From positions 1 to 64,000 of the forward strand of contig CADCKR010000016.1 of the NCBI GenBank assembly GCA_902802105.1: DNA of 64,000 nucleotides, read 5' to 3'. This DNA comes from an uncultured Ruminococcus sp. GTDB taxonomy: Bacteria > Bacillota > Clostridia > Oscillospirales > Acutalibacteraceae. Below are positions 17,383-26,648 of this stretch, in pieces (position 1 is the stretch's first letter; the number at the start of each line of letters is the position of its first letter). The translations under genes were made by a program, and so were the position numbers. The notes below the pieces were generated by a model. It was not told the origin of the DNA and ran no database searches. It saw nothing but the letters and a program-made list of their open reading frames with translations.

Positions 17383-19851
17383 ATGATAAGAGCAAAGCTT
17401 GTACTGAGAAATGTAATAAGCAAACCGCTGAGGACCTGCATTATTATATTATCACTGGCAGCGGCTGCGTTTGCGGCACTGTTCTGTATTGCAGGCATAC
17501 AGACGGCAAAAAATGATCTCAGGGACTTCTTCCACTCCAACTACGGCGATGTGGATGTTCTGGGAATGGGCAACAACATTGAAGTATCCATAGATGATCT
17601 TCCTCCCGGCAGCAGGATGATATGTGAAGCTATCGGCAATACAAGCCTGACTATTCCGAACAGCCGGTATGTAAACTACATAAACAAGCTCAATATTTTG
17701 ATTGATGGTATTGACACAAAGCTTGCCTATGAGCTGCATATGATAGAAAACCCGTGTCCGACAGAAGACGGCCTGACGATGACTGAACCGCTTGCCGCAC
17801 TTCTTGACAAAAAAGTAGGCGATACGTTTACATTCTATGGTGACGGCGATAAGGAATACAACCTTAAAATACTCAGCATCGTACCTGCCACAAAATACCT
17901 CAACTCAAAGCAGAATGCGATCATCGTAACGCCTGATCTGTGCAACGAGATATCCGGAGTGAAAAAGGGTACCTTTGATATGTTCTACGCTGATATTCCC
18001 GATGATCAGGTAGCCGGTGCAATAGACAATCTGTACGAAAAATATCCCAGTTACGGTTTTATGGGCACTACTTCAAACGATTCCAACGATACGATGAACA
18101 GTATGCTCAATGTATACTATCTGATATTTGCAGTTGTATTCCTGATGGTATGCTTTATCGTTGTGTCTATGTCCAAGCATATCGTAAACGAAAGAATGTC
18201 TGTGATAGGTATGCTGAGAAGTATCGGCGGCAGTATTGCAGGCACGGGAATGATGCTGCTCTGCGAAAGTATTTTCTATGGATTGTGCGGAGGCATATTG
18301 GGAACGCTTATCTATCTGCCTATGCGCGGAAACACCTCGCTTTCGCTTTTTATGGTGTTAGGCGAAGAAGATATGTCACATTCGGACGGCATTACGATAT
18401 GGACGATGCTTCTGGTTATCCTTGGAGTGACGCTTATCCAGTGCTTATTTTCCGCAGCAGCTATTTTTAAGGCTGCCAAGACTCCTGTAAGGGATATAAT
18501 TTTTGACACAAAGGATACTGCATATATCCCGTCGGTCGGTGTTTCTGTTGCAGGAGCAGTATTACTTGCCGCAGGCATTGTTATAAATTTTGTTACCGAA
18601 GATTTTATAATGACCGTAGTTGCTGCGTTCCTTACAATGGTCGGTGCGGTAATGCTTTTCCCGATGGTGCTTTCGTGGATAACAAAGCTGTTGTCTGCTA
18701 TGTTTACTCGTTTGAAAAATCCTGTCGCAAAGCTTGCGGCTAAGGAAATATCAAGCACCAAGAGCAGTGTTTCGTCTGCCCAGCTGCTTTTATCCGCGAT
18801 GTCGCTCACACTTTCGATGTTGGTAATATCCGTGTCACTGCTTTCTTTTCTTGCAAATCCTGTTTACAACTGTAATGTTCTGATAACTGAGCCTGAACAG
18901 AGCGGCAGCGATTACGATTATGTCTTAGGAAGCATAAACGGCGTACAGGATGTTGAAAAGATATACTATAAATATCTTCAATATGAATCCCGCGCAGAAA
19001 TAAACGGCGAGGTGCGTGATTTTTCCCTGCTTGCGCTCAATGACACCGAATACCGCTATTTTAACGGTATCTCAGGCTGTCCTGAAAGTCTTGCCGATGA
19101 TGAAATGGCAATAGATAAAATCATAGCGTCAAAGCTTGGCATCCATGTCGGCGATACCGTAAAGCTTGTTCTGAAAATAGAATCCTATCTTCCGCGCGAG
19201 CTTGATCTGAGAGTAAAAAGTATTATTGATGCCGGATATTTCAACAATTACGGCAACACCGTGATGGTAAACCTTAAAAACTACAAGAGCGTATATTATG
19301 ACGAGCCTTATTCAGTGCTCATAAAAACAGAGCCGGGCATGGAATACAGTGTAATGGATATGATGCTTTCGGTGCTTTCCGACTCTCCGTCAAGCATTAT
19401 GACGCAGGAGGATTACAACAATATGCAGCGTTCTTATATGGACAGCATACTCAGCGTGGTTTATGCAGTTATATTGCTTGGTTTTGTTCTGTCGCTGCTT
19501 GGAACATTCAGCAATATGCTCATGGGTTTTGAGCATTCAAGAAGAAAATATGCGGTATATTATTCGTCATCAATGAGCAAGAGCAAGCTGAAAAAGCTGA
19601 TGATATGGGAGACCGTTCTCACAAGCGGTATATCGGTCATTATTTCGGTTTTGTTCGGGCTGTTCTTCCTGACGCTGCTGAACAAAGCACTTTCATTGCT
19701 CAACATGAGCATACCGCTTGTACATCCGGTTCTCTATGCACTGCTGTTCGGTGCTGCCGCATTCGCAGTGCTCCTGGTTGTCGTGATCAAGCCTATAAGG
19801 ATGCTTTCAAAGATGAATATTGCAGAAGAGATAAAGACAAGCGCAGACTGA
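17383..19851 (+). CDS. MacB/FtsX-type ABC transporter permease
   Basis: 822 residues. One N-terminal helix (about 18-40), a large outside domain (41-240), three helices (about 248-270, 300-325, 340-365), a helix pair near 385-440, a second long domain and a final helix group (about 680-810). This is the doubled FtsX arrangement of large Gram-positive exporters. The core CFIVVSMSKHIVNERMSVIG is typical of FtsX permeases. It couples with the ATPase encoded 15 bases downstream. Such systems act as mechanotransducing exporters of peptides or lipoproteins, or as sensors; the substrate is unknown. Confidence 0.85.
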   Translation: MIRAKLVLRNVISKPLRTCIIILSLAAAAFAALFCIAGIQTAKNDLRDFFHSNYGDVDVLGMGNNIEVSIDDLPPGSRMICEAIGNTSLTIPNSRYVNYINKLNILIDGIDTKLAYELHMIENPCPTEDGLTMTEPLAALLDKKVGDTFTFYGDGDKEYNLKILSIVPATKYLNSKQNAIIVTPDLCNEISGVKKGTFDMFYADIPDDQVAGAIDNLYEKYPSYGFMGTTSNDSNDTMNSMLNVYYLIFAVVFLMVCFIVVSMSKHIVNERMSVIGMLRSIGGSIAGTGMMLLCESIFYGLCGGILGTLIYLPMRGNTSLSLFMVLGEEDMSHSDGITIWTMLLVILGVTLIQCLFSAAAIFKAAKTPVRDIIFDTKDTAYIPSVGVSVAGAVLLAAGIVINFVTEDFIMTVVAAFLTMVGAVMLFPMVLSWITKLLSAMFTRLKNPVAKLAAKEISSTKSSVSSAQLLLSAMSLTLSMLVISVSLLSFLANPVYNCNVLITEPEQSGSDYDYVLGSINGVQDVEKIYYKYLQYESRAEINGEVRDFSLLALNDTEYRYFNGISGCPESLADDEMAIDKIIASKLGIHVGDTVKLVLKIESYLPRELDLRVKSIIDAGYFNNYGNTVMVNLKNYKSVYYDEPYSVLIKTEPGMEYSVMDMMLSVLSDSPSSIMTQEDYNNMQRSYMDSILSVVYAVILLGFVLSLLGTFSNMLMGFEHSRRKYAVYYSSSMSKSKLKKLMIWETVLTSGISVIISVLFGLFFLTLLNKALSLLNMSIPLVHPVLYALLFGAAAFAVLLVVVIKPIRMLSKMNIAEEIKTSAD

Positions 19852-19866
19852 TGAGGAGGCTATAAA

Positions 19867-20736
19867 ATGAACGGAAACAATAATTACCGTAATACAAACT
19901 ATCAGAACCCCAACTACCAGAACTATCAGAACAATAACTATCAGGACAGCGGCTATCAGGATGCAGGCTACCAGGACGGCGGCTATCAGGATGCAGGCTA
20001 CCAGGACGGCGGCTATCAGGATGATGATTTTGCAAAGGCCGGTACCAATGTCAGCGCAAATGCCAATATTGTAATAAGCGCAAGAAATATACACAAGACC
20101 TTTGGCAAGGGTGAAACCGCTCAGGTCGTGCTTGACGGTGCAAATCTTGATATTGCAGAGGGTAGCTTTGTTTCGCTGATGGGCGAATCAGGAAGCGGCA
20201 AATCCACGCTGCTTTATCTTATCGGCGGACTTGACAGAAACTTTACCGGTGACATTTATGTTTCCGGTCAGAATATTTCAAACCTCAGCGACAGCAAGCT
20301 TTCCGAGATACGCTGCAAGAGCATGGGCTTTGTATTTCAGTTCTATAATCTTGCTGCGAACCTGACTGTTGAGGATAACATTCTTCTTCCGCTTGAAATG
20401 AGTGGCAGGCGTGTATCTGACTACCGTGAAAAATACAAGGAGATACTTGAGATCACCGGACTTGAAAACAAGGTGAAGTCATACCCTTCGCAGCTTTCGG
20501 GCGGTCAGCAGCAGAGGGTAGCTATTGCCCGTGCCGTGCTCGGCGAGCCGGAAATAATACTTGCAGACGAGCCTACAGGCAATCTGGACGCAGCCTCCGG
20601 CGCCGAGATCATGGAGCTTTTCCTTCGGCTGAACAAGGAACGCGGCGTAACGATACTTCAGGTAACGCATTCGGCTGAGTGTGCATCCTACAGCAACAGG
20701 ATAGTGACCCTCAAAAACCGTGTCATAGTAGGCTGA
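19867..20736 (+). CDS. ABC transporter ATPase (LolD/MacB type) with YQ-rich N-terminal repeat tail
   Basis: 289 residues, about 55 longer than the family. Residues 1-55 are a low-complexity tail of NYQN and GYQD units; residues 29-52 are coded by two exact 30-bp tandem copies (19951-19980, 19981-20010) and part of a third. The ATPase follows: Walker A GESGSGKST (106-114), Q-loop FVFQFYNL, signature LSGGQQQR, Walker B IILADEPTGNLD and switch His in VTHSAE. It energises the adjacent FtsX permease. GAGGAGGC lies 7-8 bases before the ATG, so the tail is probably translated. The tail resembles disordered, condensation-prone sequences; its function is unknown. Confidence 0.9.
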   Translation: MNGNNNYRNTNYQNPNYQNYQNNNYQDSGYQDAGYQDGGYQDAGYQDGGYQDDDFAKAGTNVSANANIVISARNIHKTFGKGETAQVVLDGANLDIAEGSFVSLMGESGSGKSTLLYLIGGLDRNFTGDIYVSGQNISNLSDSKLSEIRCKSMGFVFQFYNLAANLTVEDNILLPLEMSGRRVSDYREKYKEILEITGLENKVKSYPSQLSGGQQQRVAIARAVLGEPEIILADEPTGNLDAASGAEIMELFLRLNKERGVTILQVTHSAECASYSNRIVTLKNRVIVG

Positions 20737-20925
20737 CTTATCATTATGCACAAGGCAGGAAAGAAAATTATATCAAATATTATGCTTGAAAACAACGGAT
20801 AATATTGGTATAGTTAAATTGTATAATATTGCAGCGTACACAAAAAACGGGATCGCCGAAAGCCGGATATGAAATGTTTCAGCAAAAATTCGGAGGTCCC
20901 GGAATATCATGGGAGGTTTACTATT

Positions 20926-21459
20926 ATGGCAATAGGTATTACAGTGACAAAGGGCGCAAAGGATGATATCGTAAGCAAGTTCTTAGGCGCACCGGCTATC
21001 CCTTCGGAATGGGAAAATGATTTCAGCGAGAAGGTCATTTTCCTGTGTCAGATCAAGCTCTCCGATATCGCAAAGCTTGACCCTGAAAAGCTCCTTCCGC
21101 ATACGGGTTATCTCTATGTGTTCCTGGACACATCCGAGTACCCCTACAAGCCTATCGTAAGAATAAGCAAAACAAAGCCGGATATGGCTATTGATGACTT
21201 TAATATGATCTTCGAGCAGTTTGAACCGCTGAATGAACCGTGGTCGATCAAATTTTCCGAGACCGATGCCAAGAGCGGCGGCATAAAGCTCTTTGGTGAG
21301 CCTGCTGCATGGAGCAGTGAGGAGCAGCCTGCAAAGCTTTTCATGCAGTTTGACCCGAAGGCGTCTGATATGCCTTTCCTTAAGGATATTGACGGTTATG
21401 CATATCTTTTCTACAGCGATGATATCACCGAGCAGACAATGTTTATTGAGCGTACATAA
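20926..21459 (+). CDS. DUF1963-family protein (YwqG-like)
   Basis: 177 residues from the ATG at 20926, chosen for GGGAGGT 8-9 bases upstream; the longer in-frame start at 20869 lacks a ribosome site. FLCQIKLSDIA followed by LLPHTGYLYVFLD and a late FMQFD strand match DUF1963 proteins such as B. subtilis YwqG. No enzymatic function is established. A TATAAT at 20822-20827 may be its -10. The gap 20737-20925 otherwise shows nothing. Confidence 0.75.
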   Translation: MAIGITVTKGAKDDIVSKFLGAPAIPSEWENDFSEKVIFLCQIKLSDIAKLDPEKLLPHTGYLYVFLDTSEYPYKPIVRISKTKPDMAIDDFNMIFEQFEPLNEPWSIKFSETDAKSGGIKLFGEPAAWSSEEQPAKLFMQFDPKASDMPFLKDIDGYAYLFYSDDITEQTMFIERT

Positions 21460-21486
21460 CAATCTGCACGATACTGTTTTGCACAC

Positions 21487-21567
21487 CATGAAAATCAATT
21501 TTCAAAATCCAGCGGTTTTGGGAAGGATTTCCCTATGTAGCTTGTCGGCGAATAATTGATTTTCGTG
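21487..21567. repeat. Family 2 palindromic repeat, copy 1
   Basis: About 81 bp bounded by CATGAAAATCAATT (21487-21500) and AATTGATTTTCGTG (21554-21567), which are inverted copies. The interior shares CAGCGGTTTTGGGAAGG and a TTTCCC...GTCGGC part with the copies at 45671 and 56663. Confidence 0.65.
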
Positions 21568-21586
21568 TTTGCAATAGGTACTAAAC

Positions 21587-21619
21587 AAAAAGGGCGGCCT
21601 TTCCGGTCAGCCCTTTTTT
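21587..21619 (+). terminator. Intrinsic terminator after the DUF1963 gene
   Basis: AAAAAGGGC pairs with GCCCTTTTTT around GGCCTTTCCGGTCA. Confidence 0.7.
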
Positions 21620-21643
21620 ATGTTTTATAGCGAAATTATTCTT

Positions 21644-21801
21644 ATACTAATTCCTGATAAAAAGCAGACTTAGGTTTGCGAGGATGATTTTAGCAAGACG
21701 CGGCGGAGGACGCAGGAATCCTGACGGATTACGAGAACGACAACAAAGTATTGCGGAAATCAGACCGCAAAAATTGTCTGCTTTTTGTTAGGTATTAGTA
21801 T
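21644..21801. repeat. Family 1 long palindromic repeat, copy B
   Basis: 158 bp. It starts ATACTAATTCCTGATAAAAA and ends TTAGGTATTAGTAT, the same ends as the 62-bp copies. An interior of about 95 bp (GCAAGACGCGGCGGAGGACG and following) is shared with the copy at 37861. It lies upstream of the HD-GYP gene. Confidence 0.9.
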
Positions 21802-21913
21802 TATATGCTATGGCTTTTTAAAAAAGTATATGATATAATCATAATATTGCGGTTAGTTCAATACAACTGATTGTGAATGCTATTGAGCTGATGATTCCGG
21901 AAAGGAGAATATA

Positions 21914-23710
21914 ATGGTTGTTGAAAGAAAAAAACAGACATACAGCTTAGTATTCAAGGCTATCTTTTATTGCGTGTTTGCTTTCAGCCTGATAATGGGA
22001 TTCTTTTTGACTAATGCGGTAAAGGATGTTTCAAATTGCAATAAATGCATAGAATACATTGAAAGCTGGACTGTTACAGACAGCAGCGGCAAGAGCATCC
22101 AGACCGGAAGGACTTATGATGACGTCAGGGCTTATACGGAGAATTTCACTATTGCATCAAAGCTGCCGGAAAAGATATCCAATGACAGTGTGCTGTGCTT
22201 TCTTGACAGAAGCGATGTAATCGTATATATCAACGGTGAACTGCGAAAAAGCTTCGACCGTCAGAAGGATACCGGAATACCCGGAGGCTCTCTAAAGGAG
22301 TTTTATATTACAGTCCCGCTGAGCTCTGCCGATGCCGGAGCGGAGCTGAAGATAATCAGATATAAGACAGACTGGAACCCGTCGGTCGTACCTGAGACCT
22401 TTGTTACCACGGCCGAAGGCGTGTATAACTATATGATTGAAAGGTACGGCGCATCATTTGCAATGGCGATAATACTGTTTATAGCTTCGCTGATAGTCAC
22501 GATAAGCGGATTTGCAGTTCGTATATGGAAAAAGCAGACCGTAGCCATGCTGTATGCTGCGCTGGGAATACTTGATGTTGCCTGTTGGCTGATATCGGTC
22601 TCTCAGCTTACACCGTTTATTACGAGAGTATATTTCGTTGACGGCATAATGGGATTTTTGTTCTGTATGATGATGCCGTTTGCGCTGCTAATATATATCA
22701 ATGCTTTGCAGAAGAACCGTTACAAGCTGTGCTATGCAGGCTTGTTTGTGCTGTCGCTTGCCAACTTCATTTTATGGACAGCGCTTCACTTTGCCGGAAT
22801 ACAGTCGTTCCAGACGTCACTTATATATATTGATCTTGTGCTTGGCTTTGTCGTGTTCTGCGTGCTTGTAACGCTGCTGATAGATGTTAAGAAAGGTCAT
22901 GTAAAAGAATATCCCTACGCTGCGGCAGGTTTTCTTGTATTCCTCATAATGTCTGTAACGGAAATACTGATGCTTATATTCTTTGAGCATAACAGCAACG
23001 AGATACCCATGCTGATAGGCCTGCTGAGTCTGCTTGTACTTGTTGTCGTTCAGCAGATCTACGATTTCAGAAAGATAAGGCATGATCTTGAGAATGAAGT
23101 CAATAAGAAAAATATTGAAAACGAGCAGATGCTTATTCATATCGTAAAGACATTAGCCGGAACGATAGACGCAAAGGATACATATACAAACGGACATTCG
23201 AGCCGTGTTGCCGATTATACGAAGGAAATAGCAAAACGCTTCGGCTACAGTGAATCGGCTCAGAACGATATTTACATGATGGCTCTTCTGCATGACATAG
23301 GAAAAATAGGAGTGCCGGATGCGTTTATCAACAAACCGGGCAGGCTCTCTGCGGATGAGTTTGAGATAATAAAAAAGCACCCTGTTATGGGCTCAAAGAT
23401 ACTTGAAAACATTGAGGAAAAGAAAGAGCTTGCAACGGGCGCAAGATGGCACCATGAGAGATACAGCGGCGGCGGATATCCGGATGGGATAAACGGTGAA
23501 GAGATACCCGAACAGGCAAGGATAATTGCTGTTGCTGATGCTTACGATGCAATGACGAGCAGCCGCAGCTATCGTGACCCGATGCCTCAGGAAAAAGTCA
23601 GGGAAGAGATAGAGAAGGGAAGCGGCACACAGTTTGACCCGCGTTTTGCATCTATCATGCTTGAAATGATCGCGGAAGACAAAAACTATGATCTCAGGGA
23701 GAAAAAATAG
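21914..23710 (+). CDS. Membrane-bound HD-GYP domain phosphodiesterase
   Basis: 598 residues. An N-terminal helix (about 17-33), an outside domain (34-175) and about seven helices between 180 and 385 precede the cytoplasmic HD-GYP domain (about 405-590). The domain has the metal site HDIGKIGVPD, the KKHPVMG motif and HHERYSGGGYPDG, so the GYP signature is intact. The usual activity is hydrolysis of cyclic di-GMP; some members act on other cyclic dinucleotides. The 7-helix input region is of the kind that senses ligands outside or in the membrane. GGAAAGGAG precedes the ATG. Confidence 0.9.
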   Translation: MVVERKKQTYSLVFKAIFYCVFAFSLIMGFFLTNAVKDVSNCNKCIEYIESWTVTDSSGKSIQTGRTYDDVRAYTENFTIASKLPEKISNDSVLCFLDRSDVIVYINGELRKSFDRQKDTGIPGGSLKEFYITVPLSSADAGAELKIIRYKTDWNPSVVPETFVTTAEGVYNYMIERYGASFAMAIILFIASLIVTISGFAVRIWKKQTVAMLYAALGILDVACWLISVSQLTPFITRVYFVDGIMGFLFCMMMPFALLIYINALQKNRYKLCYAGLFVLSLANFILWTALHFAGIQSFQTSLIYIDLVLGFVVFCVLVTLLIDVKKGHVKEYPYAAAGFLVFLIMSVTEILMLIFFEHNSNEIPMLIGLLSLLVLVVVQQIYDFRKIRHDLENEVNKKNIENEQMLIHIVKTLAGTIDAKDTYTNGHSSRVADYTKEIAKRFGYSESAQNDIYMMALLHDIGKIGVPDAFINKPGRLSADEFEIIKKHPVMGSKILENIEEKKELATGARWHHERYSGGGYPDGINGEEIPEQARIIAVADAYDAMTSSRSYRDPMPQEKVREEIEKGSGTQFDPRFASIMLEMIAEDKNYDLREKK

Positions 23711-23776
23711 CCTTCTCCTGTTACAGGAAAAGGCTGAATCGGGCAGGATGAGAAATTATTTGATCTCTCATCCTGC
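23709..23776 (+). terminator. Two hairpins after the HD-GYP gene
   Basis: AGCCTTCTCCTG/CAGGAAAAGGCT at 23709-23735, then GCAGGATGAGA/TCTCATCCTGC at 23743-23776 followed by TTATTAATTTT. These may serve both this gene and the convergent phosphoesterase gene. Confidence 0.6.
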
Positions 23777-23834
23777 TTATTAATTTTATTATAGGGAATG
23801 CACATAATGTAAACGCTGCGGTCAGGGCTGCATA

Positions 23835-24329
23835 TTATGTAATGATAACAGGTCCGAATTTGTTATCCGGATATTCGTTTGCGGTGATCGTGCCGGTGTT
23901 TTCGTCGATCTCAATAATACCGTACTGTCCGCCGAAGCCGATAGATCCCGGATTCATTATCAGCATTCGTCCGTCTGCTGTCGTAAGCTGGGTGTGTGTA
24001 TGCCCGAAAAGCAGGATGTCCGCCTTCTCCTTGTGGCCGAGAGCGATAAGCCTGCTCAGTCCCTCCTTGACATACTGTGCGTGTCCGTGGGCGATAAGCA
24101 GTTTTTTCCCTGCTGCGGTGTAGGTCATAAGCAGGGGATTGCTGCAGTTCCAGTCGCAGTTTCCTCTTACAGCTAAATATATCTTGTTCGGAAGAGCTTT
24201 CTGCACGTCCTCGATGTCACGGTGACCGTCACCGCAAAAAACGATGATATCAGCGTTTTTATGCTTGCGTACAGCGTTTATCAGGTGTTTTTCATTGCCG
24301 TGTGAGTCGGAAAAAACCAGGATCTTCAT
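23835..24329 (-). CDS. YfcE/MJ0936-type metallophosphoesterase
   Basis: 164 residues from the ATG at 24329, supported by AAGGAGGC just upstream; a longer frame to 24548 lacks such a site. Motifs: FSDSHGN, CGDG, RGNCDW, HGH and FGHTHTQL, then the MNPGSIGF signature. This gives the two-metal centre of small phosphodiesterases in this group. The physiological substrate of such proteins is mostly unknown. It is divergent from the small-protein cluster at 24373, only 43 bases away. Confidence 0.9.
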   Translation of the reverse strand: MKILVFSDSHGNEKHLINAVRKHKNADIIVFCGDGHRDIEDVQKALPNKIYLAVRGNCDWNCSNPLLMTYTAAGKKLLIAHGHAQYVKEGLSRLIALGHKEKADILLFGHTHTQLTTADGRMLIMNPGSIGFGGQYGIIEIDENTGTITANEYPDNKFGPVIIT

Positions 24330-24372
24330 ATTTGCCTCCTTGCTTACATATTCATGTAGAGGTGGTGAGTAT

Positions 24373-24528
24373 ATGGATAAAAAGAATGTAGACAAGCTTT
24401 TTGAAAGCCTTTCGGGAGAGGATCGCAAAAAGGTAGAGAGCATCCTTGCCGACAGGCGCAAGACGGAGGAGATAATGAAAACTCCGCAGGCGCAGGCACT
24501 GCTCAAAAAGCTTATGGGGGAAAAGTAG
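24373..24528 (+). CDS. Small uncharacterised protein, first of a three-gene cluster
   Basis: 51 residues, charged and helical (KLFESLSGEDRKKVESILAD) with a C-terminal PQAQALLKKLMGE. GAGGTGGTGA lies before the ATG. Its stop is three bases from the start of the next gene, which begins the same way as an operon partner. No enzymatic motif. Function unknown; it may act as a small adaptor. Confidence 0.65.
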   Translation: MDKKNVDKLFESLSGEDRKKVESILADRRKTEEIMKTPQAQALLKKLMGEK

Positions 24529-24531
24529 GCC

Positions 24532-24912
24532 ATGGAGGATATCTCCAAAAAGATAGGCGAGCTGCTCAGCGACCCGTCTGCGATGCAGCAGATAAAGGAA
24601 CTTGCGGGAATGTTTTCGCGCTCTCAGGAAAGCAGCGGGTCTGTATCCCAGCCGCCGGTGCAGCAAAGCATTCCAGTGCCGGTTCAGTCTCAGGCACAGC
24701 CGTCCGCTGATCCGGATATGATAGGAATGATGATGAAGCTTGCGCCTGTCCTTGGTTCGGTAAACCGTGAGGACGACAGTACCCGGCTCCTGCGGGCACT
24801 CAGGCCGTTCCTGCATGAAGAACGGTCAAAGCGTCTTGACGGAGCAATAAGACTGTTGGGCATAATGAAGCTTCTTCCGGTACTGAAGGGGATGGGCTTC
24901 GAGCTTTTCTGA
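24532..24912 (+). CDS. Uncharacterised 126-residue protein, second of cluster
   Basis: Helical N-terminus (about 1-30), a Ser/Pro/Gln-rich linker (about 31-60), then a helical C-terminal half with MIGMMMKLAPVLG and LLRALRPFLHEERSKRLDGA. The C-terminal pattern, a short hydrophobic helix followed by an ERxxKLDxA-like helix, is seen in small proteins of Clostridia, but I cannot name a family. Cytoplasmic or membrane-associated. Very close spacing to both neighbours. Confidence 0.65.
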   Translation: MEDISKKIGELLSDPSAMQQIKELAGMFSRSQESSGSVSQPPVQQSIPVPVQSQAQPSADPDMIGMMMKLAPVLGSVNREDDSTRLLRALRPFLHEERSKRLDGAIRLLGIMKLLPVLKGMGFELF

Positions 24913-24930
24913 GCAAAGGCGGTGAATGAT

Positions 24931-25413
24931 ATGACCGATAACGAGATGCGGCGGATGCAGGAGGAAGCGCTCAGGCGCACGCAGGAGATGCAGCGCAGGG
25001 CAAATGCCATCCGCTTTGCATCCGAAGGAGCTTCCGATAACTCACGGCAGAATACTGCTCCCGTAAATCGTGCCGATCCTGCGGAAAATGCTTTGCAGGA
25101 GCAGCACACGCCGCATTCGGCGGAAACCGCAGCTTCGCACGAAAGACAGCATACTGTTGATGCAGTCACTGCCGCACCGGCTCACGCAAATCCCGGACAC
25201 GGCTCAGCGGATAACATCCGCGCTCCTGAGCACCAAGACCGTAAGACCGTACCGCCGATGACGGAGACATATACGCAGCATCCGTCAGGCGGTATTTTTG
25301 AAGTACTGTTCAGGGATAAGGAAAAAACGCTTATCCTTGGACTGATACTTTTGCTTATGGACGAAAAAACAGACAATGCACTTCTTATGGCGCTGATGTA
25401 TCTGCTGATATGA
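24931..25413 (+). CDS. Uncharacterised protein with hydrophobic C-terminus, third of cluster
   Basis: 160 residues from the ATG at 24931; a GTG at 24922 is possible, but it overlaps the AAAGGCGGTG ribosome site. Residues 1-30 are a Met/Arg/Glu-rich helix, residues 35-115 are a disordered-looking His/Ala/Pro-rich linker, and the last 40 residues have FRDKEKTLILGLILLLMDEK and NALLMALMYLLI. The end looks like a membrane-interacting hairpin. It stops 6 bases before the convergent proA. Function unknown. Confidence 0.62.
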   Translation: MTDNEMRRMQEEALRRTQEMQRRANAIRFASEGASDNSRQNTAPVNRADPAENALQEQHTPHSAETAASHERQHTVDAVTAAPAHANPGHGSADNIRAPEHQDRKTVPPMTETYTQHPSGGIFEVLFRDKEKTLILGLILLLMDEKTDNALLMALMYLLI

Positions 25414-25419
25414 GCAGTA

Positions 25420-26607
25420 TTATCTGACCTGACCGTCACCCTCTATGATGAACTTGACAGAGGTGAGCTCATTCAGCCCCATAGGACCTCTTGCATGAAG
25501 CTTCTGTGTTGAAATGCCGATCTCAGCTCCAAGACCGAACATACCGCCGTCTGTAAAGCGGGTAGATACATTGACATAAACCGCTGCCGAATCAACTGTC
25601 GAAGTAAAGAGCTTTGCGTTCTTGTAGCTGCTTGTAACGATGCATTCGCTGTGTCCGGTGGAATACTTTGCGATATGCTCCATTGCTTCTTCAATGGATG
25701 ACACGACCTTCACGGCGAGCTTGTAGTCAAGATATTCAGTTTCGCAGCCGCGGATCTCAACATTTTTCTCGTCCAGACGAGCCTTTATTACCGGCAGAAC
25801 CTTTTCTGCGATATTCTCGTGTACGAGGATAGTTTCTATTGCATTGCACACTGAGGGGCGGGATGTTTTTGCATTATAGATGATATTTGCAGCCATGTCG
25901 ATATCTGCGCTTTCGTCAACGAATACATGGCAGTTTCCGGCGCCTGTCTCTATTACGGGAACCTTTGCGTTTTCCACGACAGCACGTATAAGTCCCTTGC
26001 CGCCTCTTGGAATGAGCACATCAAGATATTCGGTAAGCTCCATCAGTTCAACCGAGGACTGTCTTGTGGTATCCTCAATGAGCTGTATACAGTTCCTGTC
26101 AAGACCTGTGCTTTCTACAGCGTCCTGCATGATGGCGGTAAGACACTTGTTGGAGTTGATAGCCTCCTTGCCGCCTCTGAGGATCACGGCGTTGCCGCTT
26201 TTCAGGCAAAGCACGGCAGCATCTACGGTAACATTCGGACGAGCTTCAAAAATAATACCTATTACGCCCAGCGGAACACGGATCTTTGTGATCTCCATTC
26301 CGTTGGGTCTTGTGCTGCCCGAAATAACCGTTCCTATCGGGTCCGGCAGTGCCGCTACCTCAAGAACGCCGTCAGCAACACCTTTTATGCGTCCTTCATC
26401 GAGCTTGAGTCTGTCAAGCAGCGAAGCACTCAGACCGTTTGCCCTGCCGTTTTCAAGGTCGGTATTATTGGCTTCAATAATTCTTTCCTTATTTGCTAAA
26501 AGTGCATCAGCAATAGCCCTGAGAGCTGTATTTTTCTTTTCTCCGGCAGTTGCAAGCTGTCTTGAAGCAAGCTTTGCTTTTCTGCCCATTTCGTCAATTA
26601 TTCTCAT
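25420..26607 (-). CDS. proA: Gamma-glutamyl phosphate reductase
   Basis: 395 residues from the ATG at 26607 (AAAGGAGATG upstream). It reduces gamma-glutamyl phosphate to glutamate semialdehyde with NADPH, the second step of proline synthesis. Motifs include VPLGVIGIIFEARPNVT, LKSGNAVILRGGKEA, the catalytic Cys in SRPSVCNAIET, and VNVSTRFTDGGMFGLGAEIG. It lies 41 bases after proB in the same direction. Confidence 0.96.
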   Translation of the reverse strand: MRIIDEMGRKAKLASRQLATAGEKKNTALRAIADALLANKERIIEANNTDLENGRANGLSASLLDRLKLDEGRIKGVADGVLEVAALPDPIGTVISGSTRPNGMEITKIRVPLGVIGIIFEARPNVTVDAAVLCLKSGNAVILRGGKEAINSNKCLTAIMQDAVESTGLDRNCIQLIEDTTRQSSVELMELTEYLDVLIPRGGKGLIRAVVENAKVPVIETGAGNCHVFVDESADIDMAANIIYNAKTSRPSVCNAIETILVHENIAEKVLPVIKARLDEKNVEIRGCETEYLDYKLAVKVVSSIEEAMEHIAKYSTGHSECIVTSSYKNAKLFTSTVDSAAVYVNVSTRFTDGGMFGLGAEIGISTQKLHARGPMGLNELTSVKFIIEGDGQVR

Positions 26608-26648
26608 TTTTGCATCTCCTTTACAGATCACATTTTAATATTGCGGTG

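Noticed and set aside
19951..20022. 30-bp tandem units possibly CRISPR or minisatellite in noncoding DNA
   Set aside because: They are in frame and code for the GYQD tail of the ABC ATPase.
20869..20925. Longer start for the DUF1963 gene
   Set aside because: GGGAGGT lies directly before the ATG at 20926, and the added residues do not resemble the family.
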